NCBI GenBank assembly: GCA_027858215.1
Contig: JAQIDD010000119.1
Location: 1 to 5,465 of the forward strand
Length of the DNA: 5,465 nt
DNA from: Candidatus Delongbacteria bacterium
GTDB lineage: Bacteria > Bacteroidota > Bacteroidia > Bacteroidales > ML635J-15
Reading direction: 5' to 3'
In this document: positions 1 through 5,465 of the stretch, piece by piece
Layout: every line of letters starts with the position of its first letter
Position numbering within the stretch: position 1 is the first letter of the stretch
Notes under the pieces: generated by a model
Databases searched by the model: none
What the model was told of the DNA's origin: nothing
What the model saw: the letters and a program-made list of their open reading frames with translations, nothing else
Translations under genes and position numbers: made by a program

Positions 1-80
1 GTATTGAAGGTGTACATCCCAAAATTATCATTTTCAGGATCCTCAAAAGCCAATTCTCCAAACCTTTGGAAATAGGGAGT
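1..80. repeat. Terminal direct repeat, left copy
   Basis: All 80 bases are identical to 5386-5465, in the same orientation. The repeat begins at the first base of the window and lies inside the giant gene (about residues 1206-1232), in the same frame in both copies. This is the signature of a circular sequence written with an overlap, or of a tandem unit collapsed by assembly. Confidence 0.97.
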
Positions 81-3000
81 AGCAACCCTGATGCGTATTT
101 TCACATCCGTTTCGAGCAATTCATATCCCTGGTTGAGGTAAGGTATGGCTGTCCACATGGCACCACTGAGTGCACAACGCTTATACATAATGCTTTGTTG
201 TTCTTCATATAGCATCATCATATCGTGTATCCACTTGCACGAATCATAAGCAGGCGTTGAAATTTCGGGATTATGCACGTAATTGGTATGGCCAAAAACG
301 TAGATGTAATGTTTGCCGCCAAAACGTGGTCCGTTGAGGGAATCGTAAACGCTTGATGATGGGTTCCATACCATGTCGTTACCATTGTCGCCGGCAATCC
401 ATGAATCTTCACCAAAGGCCATATTGAGGCGCTCGCTGGTTCTCACATCAATGGCATATCCGGGGAACCAACCCAGGCCATGTGTGATATCGCCCGGAAT
501 GGGGGCCCCGTTTTTATCAACAGACGGATGCTGACGTAAATCAAAACGCAGGGCATTGCCCTCAGAAAGGTAATTTACCAATGGGTTTACTTGTGTATGG
601 TAACCGTTAGCATTCGTTGTCCATTCGTTCTCACACATTTCAAGTACCACACACCTTGTCCATTTGGATTTGTCACTTGTGAGTACCACATCAACACTGG
701 ATAGAGGGCCGTATTTATCAATGTTCATTTGTGCCCTGTCATAACAGGGCCCGTATTTGAATGTGGAAGTGAGATAAACCGGCGCCCATGTGCCTCCAAG
801 GATATCTTCATAATATTCATCGGGGTCCATACCAAGGTAATCATCATAATTTATATTGGGACCATCTAAGCTACCATCAGCATACGTTCCCACCCTGATC
901 CAGTTGTAAGGATCAAACTTATCACCATCGGGGATAAAATCCAACCATTCTTTTTCCGGATTTTCAAATTCTATGGAAGCTTCTAAAAACCCGTTTCTGT
1001 TGGGATTTTTATTTTTATAAGCCGCAGGTTCAACCTGTGAAATTGAAATGCTTAAACCCAGATCAGGCAACAATTGTTCATTCTTGTTTTTGGTAATGGA
1101 ATGATCAGAATGTATGGTATCGTTGGCAGCATTGACCAATATCCAGTCAGCACCATCTATTACCATCCCATAATATATGGGAGAAGCATTGGAAAATTCC
1201 AGGGTGTAAGTATCATCCACCACATTCAACGGGTCAATGACTTTCACTTCAACGGGGCCTCTGCCTTGTTGATATGTGGGAATTGAATCCACCCATGGTG
1301 GGCCGTTCATGATGGTTTCAATGGATTCTTCAGTAAGATCAATGACATTATTACCATTGCCATAGCCATCAATTTGTGTGATTTCTACCCCGTCGCCATA
1401 ATCGGAAAACAACACCGTTCCCTGATTTTCTGGCAAGGTTTTATGTGCAGTGGCCTTATAGATGACTTGCTTTTTTCTTCCCGTAAGGTAAGGTTCTGTT
1501 TGTCCTGAAAAGCTCTCGGGATCATTGGGAGAAAAAACATTCCACTGATTGGAAGCATACGCTTTGGCCACAAAATGCATGGTTTTATGATTAACCAAAT
1601 TAAAATCATCTCCCCACGAAAAGGCATCGGTAGTGAGTTCAAAACTGTGGGTTATTCCTTCATTGGCAGCCTCTACTTCGAGTTGTTCATCCAGGGCATC
1701 GCTTTCGGGATTTAATTTATAATTCACCAGGTTTTCTACATTATCCTTGATATCACACTGAAAAATCGCTTTAACTTTGGTGGTATCGTAACGGTCTTCA
1801 AAAAAATCCACATTTTCATCTTTCAACTGAAATACCTGGTATCCCTGGAAATGATAGTACATTTTATCATTGTTGGCAACGGCATCATCAGATATTTTGG
1901 GATCACGCTCTTTATAAGATTCCAGATAATTGTTTGAGGTTTCATGGTTCATGATATGAAAAACGAGTTTTCCGTCGAGTTCTACAATTTTCAGTTCGGG
2001 GTCATCGGGGCCGTCGAGCACCCTGAAATAACGGTCAAACATTGCCTGTACAGCATCATCCACCCTTTTCAGCGCTTTCACACTTTCCCATGCAGAGCCT
2101 TTAAAAGCGCGGCCGTACAAAGCGGCAATGGTAAAATCATTGACGGCGCCGGGTTGCATGCTGATTGGCCCTGTGCTGATAACATACCGCCTGTCATAAG
2201 GGGTATTATCTTCCGTTTCCTCTGACCATCCGGGCATAACCTGTCCGTTTTGTCCCCAGCCACAGGGATCGGTGGTGGGATCGCCGGGAAACATGAAACT
2301 GGTGTTTACATCGGTGGCTGAAGCATCGGATTGATGCCCTGTACCGCCATATTTTAAGTTTGTTCTATCTTTCCAGTGTCCCGTTAAATAATAATAATAA
2401 TCTGCCGCTACCGTGGGGCAGATTGTACCAGGATTATGGCCTCCACCAACACAGTTGAAATACATAAAATGCTGCATTCCCAGCCTTTCATTGTCCACGA
2501 TCCCGTCATCAAAATTCTGTCCGTTGATGTTACCGTTCATAAAGTCGGCAGCGTTGCAATCGAGCTGACGGGTTCCGTCTTCTGCAGTAACCCAGTTGCT
2601 GGCGTCGTCTTTATGGTTTTTGACTTTGTAATGGCCGGCCACAAAATCAAGGCCTGCTGCCGGCGGGTTATCCCCATATCCGGGGCTGGCCCCGTCATCT
2701 TCATCCACATTGTCACCATTGTAAATGTACCCAAGTCCCCTGGTAACATCGCATCCTATAAAATCATCCTGTGGTCCACCAAGATCAGCATCTGTCCAGA
2801 ACCCAGTGTACAGATCATGATACACATTGGTTGACCGGTTGATCATCCTGTAATGGTAAAAGGTCTGATCGTTAAGCACATTATTGGTGGCATAGGCATA
2901 AGCCTGTGCATGGAATTCAAATCCGAGGGGCTCTCCTCCTAAGTCTCCGTCATCGTTACCGGAATCGTTAAACACCTGCCAGATGGCCTGGTCGCCGTAG

Positions 3001-3695
3001 AGTTTTGGTTCCAGTCCCTCCACATCAATGCAATCAGGGTTGTCGGTAATGCCATCATGTGGAAATTCAAAATAAGGAAAATCACCATCGTAAGGGTTAT
3101 AAACGCCATCATTGTTGGCATCCCAGAAAGGGGCAAGGTAATAGGCGTACCCGCCAGCAGGGCCGTGTGCCGGCCAGTTAAGAATTTCATCTGGAATGGC
3201 ATAAGCAGGGAAATGTGCTTCGGTATTGCATTCGGGATTTTGTTTACAATCATACCATTTCCTGAATGTTTCCACTTGTTCCCTGTTTATTTTGTACAGT
3301 TGATCATGTGCATAGCACACTTCTGCGTTGGTTGTGCCGGCATCGTTGTTTTCTGTTATAAGCGGGCCCGGATAAGCAGAAACTCCAACCAGACGATACC
3401 GGTGCGCCATGACATGCAATTGGTCATTGGCATCTTTACCGCCCACCCATAATGCACCTGCAAAAAACGGATGTGTTCCGTTGCCTTTTGGCACTTCATA
3501 TTCAGGTGCTCCCTGCAGGTCCCACCACATATCGCTACCGCCTAAAATTTTAGCTCTAACATTGTTGATGTCCAGGTAAGCGCTGGATTTTGGGGGCTCA
3601 CAATTGGCCACGGGGATGTATCCGGCCTGAGAGAACAAAGCACTGATGCTGACACACATCAATAACAACGCCAATAAGTATCTTTTGTCTAACAT
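1..3695 (-). CDS. Giant secreted T9SS cargo-like protein, N-terminal 1231 codons (continues across the window ends)
   Basis: The frame is open from ATG 3695 to base 1 with no stop. An in-frame TAA lies two codons upstream (3699-3701), so this is the first possible start. Residues 1-24 form a Sec signal peptide: charged start MLDKR, a hydrophobic core, and likely cleavage after SQA (22-24). The mature part is rich in Asp, Asn, Gly, Tyr and Trp, as in extracellular Bacteroidota proteins. It has a calcium-loop-like stretch around 192-205 (DANNDGVYNPYDGD) and a YNGD...PGYGDNPPAAGLDF segment around 325-351. I recall the latter type of segment from large uncharacterised Bacteroidota surface proteins. 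About 16 cysteines after the signal peptide could form disulfides. No catalytic motif or enzyme domain was recognised, so the function is unknown. Joined through the repeated window ends it continues into 5022-5465, giving 1352 residues with a sorting domain. The PorV-family gene follows in the same transcription unit. Confidence 0.9.
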   Translation of the reverse strand, partial: MLDKRYLLALLLMCVSISALFSQAGYIPVANCEPPKSSAYLDINNVRAKILGGSDMWWDLQGAPEYEVPKGNGTHPFFAGALWVGGKDANDQLHVMAHRYRLVGVSAYPGPLITENNDAGTTNAEVCYAHDQLYKINREQVETFRKWYDCKQNPECNTEAHFPAYAIPDEILNWPAHGPAGGYAYYLAPFWDANNDGVYNPYDGDFPYFEFPHDGITDNPDCIDVEGLEPKLYGDQAIWQVFNDSGNDDGDLGGEPLGFEFHAQAYAYATNNVLNDQTFYHYRMINRSTNVYHDLYTGFWTDADLGGPQDDFIGCDVTRGLGYIYNGDNVDEDDGASPGYGDNPPAAGLDFVAGHYKVKNHKDDASNWVTAEDGTRQLDCNAADFMNGNINGQNFDDGIVDNERLGMQHFMYFNCVGGGHNPGTICPTVAADYYYYLTGHWKDRTNLKYGGTGHQSDASATDVNTSFMFPGDPTTDPCGWGQNGQVMPGWSEETEDNTPYDRRYVISTGPISMQPGAVNDFTIAALYGRAFKGSAWESVKALKRVDDAVQAMFDRYFRVLDGPDDPELKIVELDGKLVFHIMNHETSNNYLESYKERDPKISDDAVANNDKMYYHFQGYQVFQLKDENVDFFEDRYDTTKVKAIFQCDIKDNVENLVNYKLNPESDALDEQLEVEAANEGITHSFELTTDAFSWGDDFNLVNHKTMHFVAKAYASNQWNVFSPNDPESFSGQTEPYLTGRKKQVIYKATAHKTLPENQGTVLFSDYGDGVEITQIDGYGNGNNVIDLTEESIETIMNGPPWVDSIPTYQQGRGPVEVKVIDPLNVVDDTYTLEFSNASPIYYGMVIDGADWILVNAANDTIHSDHSITKNKNEQLLPDLGLSISISQVEPAAYKNKNPNRNGFLEASIEFENPEKEWLDFIPDGDKFDPYNWIRVGTYADGSLDGPNINYDDYLGMDPDEYYEDILGGTWAPVYLTSTFKYGPCYDRAQMNIDKYGPLSSVDVVLTSDKSKWTRCVVLEMCENEWTTNANGYHTQVNPLVNYLSEGNALRFDLRQHPSVDKNGAPIPGDITHGLGWFPGYAIDVRTSERLNMAFGEDSWIAGDNGNDMVWNPSSSVYDSLNGPRFGGKHYIYVFGHTNYVHNPEISTPAYDSCKWIHDMMMLYEEQQSIMYKRCALSGAMWTAIPYLNQGYELLETDVKIRIRVATPYFQRFGELAFEDPENDNFGMYTFN

Positions 3696-3797
3696 AGCTT
3701 AATGAAATTAACTGTATAAAAACTCTACCTGCACAACACCAGCGTCCGGGAAATAATTTTGTGTAATATAACAAAAAAAATAAGGATTCAAAAATAA
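3696..3797 (-). promoter_or_regulatory. Leader and probable promoter region of the giant gene
   Basis: This is the only space between the terminator and the ATG at 3695, so a promoter for the two-gene unit should lie here. On the minus strand it holds a T-run ending TTTG (near 3772), an AT-rich stretch to about 3750, a GC-richer patch (about 3732-3751), and an AT-rich run to the start. The TTTG could be a Bacteroidota -33 element, but no convincing TAnnTTTG -7 box is found at the usual spacing, so the exact promoter is not assigned. There is no clear ribosome-binding site. Confidence 0.4.
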
Positions 3798-3827
3798 AAA
3801 AGCCACTCCAGGGAAGAAGCGGCTTTT
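3790..3827 (-). terminator. Rho-independent terminator after the PorV-like gene
   Basis: Read on the minus strand, AAAAGCC (3827-3821 complement, preceded by A-rich sequence) pairs with GGCTTTT (3804-3798) in a perfect 7-bp stem around a 16-base loop. It runs straight into TTTTATTTTT. The hairpin begins 24 bases past the TAA at 3852. Placement, stem and T-tract all fit an intrinsic terminator ending the two-gene transcript. Confidence 0.85.
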
Positions 3828-3851
3828 CTAAAATAATAATGTCTTTATTTA

Positions 3852-4985
3852 TTACAGGGTTATCCTGGCTCCAACGGTGTGTACTCCATCAAAGGGATTT
3901 GTATCCCGGTAACTGTAATCAATGGCAATAACGCTACCTGAATTATTCATTGGGATGTGTACGGAAATTCCGGCAGAAGGGCCAGTAAACACGGTATTTC
4001 TTTCTGTATATTCAAACATACCTTTTTCATAAATATACCCGCCACGCAGAAAATACAGGTCTTTAAATCCATACTCCAGACCAAAATGAAACTGGTCTCT
4101 TGTAAATGAATTGGATGTAAAATTGGCAGCGATGATAAGTTGATGGTTACTGATCAGTTCATCAGCATCTGTGGCTTCTTCACCCATCCTGGCATCAGAA
4201 GTTGTTTTAGCATCCAGGTTAATGAAATAGGATGCCCCGATTTTAATCAAGGAAGGAAGTTCAAATTCGGCAGACCTTTGCTCAACTGTCATATTTGTTC
4301 CCCATTCCGATTCCCCGATAAAAGACATGCCATCACCAGTAAATTTCATGGTACTGCCAACGTTTTTCATAGAGATACCAAAACGCAGATTGTCCCGTTT
4401 ACGGTTTCCCAGTTTATCTTTACCAATCCCGGTAACATACTGAATACCGGCATCCAGGGCAAATCCCATGGCATTGGCATCGGGCAGGCCTTCATTGATA
4501 ATTTTCACACTCATTCCACCATAGATGCTGTTGGAGAATTCCTGTGCATAAGCCAACTGAATGTTGTTGTAACTTACGCTGTAAGTTCCCAAGCCACCTT
4601 CAGGAAGTTCCTCTGTAGTGATATCAATATCGCCGAAATTCATGGTCATGACTCCCACGCTTAACACACCAACCTCGCCAACTTTCTGGCTGAAGCCAAA
4701 ATTATTCAGGTTGATACCACTACCAACCAGGTATTGTGAGTTGGTAAAGATAAGTTCTGTCCGGCGGGTAAAAGCGGTTCCGGCGATGTTCTGATAGAGG
4801 GCTTCAAGCCCCTGAACACAGCCTACATTAGCACTTCCCCATCCGGAACTGCGTGCCCATGGATTGATTAATAATTCTGAAGCTCCGGCACTACCGGCAC
4901 GTTGTTCATTTCCTGCCATCAACGCTGGACTGAGAAGTAAGCATCCCAGTGTGACAATCAGTAATTTTTGAAATCTTTTTTTCAT
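3852..4985 (-). CDS. PorV/PorQ-family outer-membrane beta-barrel protein
   Basis: 377 residues, close to the length of known PorV proteins. Residues 1-24 are a signal peptide: MKKRFQK, a hydrophobic core, and an ALMA cleavage site before GNE. The mature N-terminus carries the family signature GASELLINPWARSSGWG (34-50), followed by a segment around QNIAGTAF (65-72). Alternating amphipathic strands, MNFGDI (115-120), LRGGY (313-317) and a C-terminal strand ending in ARITL fit a FadL-like outer-membrane barrel. An acidic stretch (258-276) is probably a surface loop. In Porphyromonas, PorV binds sorting-domain cargo at the SprA/Sov translocon and carries it to the PorU sortase. Here the gene sits 36 bases behind a sorting-domain protein, so a shuttle role for that cargo is a fair inference. 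It may be a paralogue rather than the core PorV, so no symbol is given. An in-frame stop at 5004-5006 and the lack of another ATG before 4985 fix the start. No clear Shine-Dalgarno is seen, as is usual in this phylum. Confidence 0.93.
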   Translation of the reverse strand: MKKRFQKLLIVTLGCLLLSPALMAGNEQRAGSAGASELLINPWARSSGWGSANVGCVQGLEALYQNIAGTAFTRRTELIFTNSQYLVGSGINLNNFGFSQKVGEVGVLSVGVMTMNFGDIDITTEELPEGGLGTYSVSYNNIQLAYAQEFSNSIYGGMSVKIINEGLPDANAMGFALDAGIQYVTGIGKDKLGNRKRDNLRFGISMKNVGSTMKFTGDGMSFIGESEWGTNMTVEQRSAEFELPSLIKIGASYFINLDAKTTSDARMGEEATDADELISNHQLIIAANFTSNSFTRDQFHFGLEYGFKDLYFLRGGYIYEKGMFEYTERNTVFTGPSAGISVHIPMNNSGSVIAIDYSYRDTNPFDGVHTVGARITL

Positions 4986-5021
4986 GACATTATTATTAAA
5001 ATGTTATCGTATTCATTGTTA
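4986..5021 (-). other. Short intergenic gap between the giant gene and the PorV-like gene
   Basis: Thirty-six AT-rich bases with no hairpin or terminator-like T-tract, so transcription should read through from the giant gene into the PorV-like gene. The stretch just before the start, TTTTAATAATAATGTC on the minus strand, is an unstructured A/T-rich leader of the kind Bacteroidota use in place of a strong Shine-Dalgarno. Confidence 0.6.
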
Positions 5022-5465
5022 TTAAAAGTTCTGTAAATCCACGGGCCTGAGTGATCCAAACCATTTCACTACTTTCTCACCAATATCAGGGGCGTCAATG
5101 TGGATGATGTACATGCCGCTGGAAATAGCAATGTTATGACCATTTTTTAAATCCCAGTCAATATAGGATGCATCATTTGCTTTAGTGAACCTTCGTATCA
5201 GCCTTCCACTCACATTATAAATACTGATGGTACATTTCTGTGGCAGGTTGGTTATCCGCACCCGGTTGTCAAGCTGAGATGTTTCATAATACGAGGTTCC
5301 ATAATATGGATTAGGAACTACCCTGATCAGGTCAAGAGCAGATTCTGCTACATCCAAATCTTTTGTGAGGGTTTGTATGTCTGTGGTATTGAAGGTGTAC
5401 ATCCCAAAATTATCATTTTCAGGATCCTCAAAAGCCAATTCTCCAAACCTTTGGAAATAGGGAGT
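5022..5465 (-). CDS. C-terminal part of the same giant protein, with T9SS-like sorting domain
   Basis: This frame is open from the right edge to TAA at 5022. Its first 80 bases repeat bases 1-80 in the same frame, so it is the end of the gene starting at 3695. In the joined protein it covers residues about 1206-1352. The last 97 or so residues resemble a type A T9SS sorting domain, a beta-sandwich that directs cargo to the outer-membrane translocon. They show a PNP entry motif (1256-1258) with YYG after it, a strand pair around ISIYNVSGRLIRRF, a GMYIIHID strand (1322 on), and the late motif GEKVVKW ending at 1340. Twelve more residues ending VDLQNF follow, where many sorting domains end soon after the lysine-rich strand. 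A TTG at 5438 could be taken as a start, but the frame is open and conserved upstream of it. The stop lies 36 bases before the PorV-like start, which suggests one operon. Confidence 0.9.
   Translation of the reverse strand, partial: TPYFQRFGELAFEDPENDNFGMYTFNTTDIQTLTKDLDVAESALDLIRVVPNPYYGTSYYETSQLDNRVRITNLPQKCTISIYNVSGRLIRRFTKANDASYIDWDLKNGHNIAISSGMYIIHIDAPDIGEKVVKWFGSLRPVDLQNF
5386..5465. repeat. Terminal direct repeat, right copy
   Basis: Exact second copy of bases 1-80, ending at the last base of the window. Removing one copy and joining the ends gives a 5385-bp circle and restores a single 1352-residue ORF without any frame break. Confidence 0.97.

Noticed and set aside
733..750. Perfect inverted repeat GCCCTGT-CATA-ACAGGGC
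   Set aside because: It sits inside the giant gene, encodes ordinary residues and has no T-tract. A 7-bp hairpin is likely chance.
2385..2400. ATA triplet run, possible microsatellite or phase-variable tract
   Set aside because: It encodes four tyrosines in frame. Its unit is three bases, so length change would not switch the frame, and it is too short to suggest instability.
2681..2694. Inverted repeat CGGGGC-TG-GCCCCG
   Set aside because: It lies within coding sequence for a Gly/Pro-rich segment, with a loop too small to be a meaningful hairpin. Codon bias explains it.
218..3253. Several short minus-strand ORFs (218-415, 1385-1642, 2078-2263, 2537-2749, 2939-3253)
   Set aside because: They are alternative frames inside the giant gene and show no family resemblance.
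2436..3452. Plus-strand ORFs of about 130 codons (2436-2834 and 3057-3452)
   Set aside because: Both are antisense to the continuous giant-gene frame, which has a signal peptide and coherent composition. Hydrophobic stretches in them are by-products of its Asp/Asn-rich codons.
3639..3695. Lipoprotein signal with cysteine 14 of the giant protein
   Set aside because: The residues before it (LLLM) do not form a good lipobox, and the hydrophobic core continues past it to a standard SQA cleavage site.
4140..4664. Plus-strand ORF of 174 codons
   Set aside because: It lies entirely antisense to the well-supported PorV/PorQ-family gene, and its translation has no recognisable features. It is a shadow frame.
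5022..5438. A separate 138-residue gene starting at TTG 5438
   Set aside because: The frame stays open to the window edge and matches bases 1-80 in frame. It is the end of the giant gene, not an independent gene.

Overview
The window looks like a piece of a Bacteroidota (Bacteroidetes) genome. It carries two genes on the minus strand: a very large secreted protein with a type IX secretion (T9SS)-like C-terminal sorting domain, and an outer-membrane beta-barrel of the PorV/PorQ family. T9SS is known only from the Bacteroidota and close relatives. The weak Shine-Dalgarno regions, AT-rich leaders and A-tract/T-tract terminator hairpin fit the same group. I see nothing that fixes the genus.

Layout, in the direction of transcription (right to left). 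An AT-rich leader (about 3797 to 3696) precedes the ATG of the large gene at 3695. I translated this frame by hand and found no stop codon from 3695 down to base 1, where it runs off the window (1231 full codons). At the other end, the same reading frame is open from base 5465 down to a stop at 5022 and encodes the C-terminus with the sorting domain. A gap of 36 bases follows, then the PorV/PorQ-family gene (4985 to 3852), then a rho-independent terminator (3827 to about 3790). The leader of the large gene comes next.

The two halves of the large gene belong together. Bases 1-80 are identical to bases 5386-5465, and the repeat is flush with both ends of the window. If the ends are joined and one copy removed, the result is a 5385-bp circle on which the large gene is one uninterrupted 1352-residue ORF (3695 to 1, then 5385 to 5022). 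It is followed directly by the PorV-like gene and a terminator. The sequence therefore reads as one complete promoter-cargo-shuttle-terminator unit, linearised inside the large gene.

No replication, mobilisation, recombination or phage gene is present. The circle could be a real small extrachromosomal element, but it could equally be an assembly loop produced by tandem copies of this two-gene unit in a chromosome. Sequence alone cannot decide. I consider the tandem-copy or assembly-loop reading at least as likely as a plasmid.

Likely joint role (inference from family knowledge): the large protein is exported by Sec, crosses the outer membrane through the T9SS, and is handled there by a PorV-type shuttle. 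The neighbouring barrel may be a shuttle dedicated to this cargo. No enzymatic domain could be recognised in the cargo.
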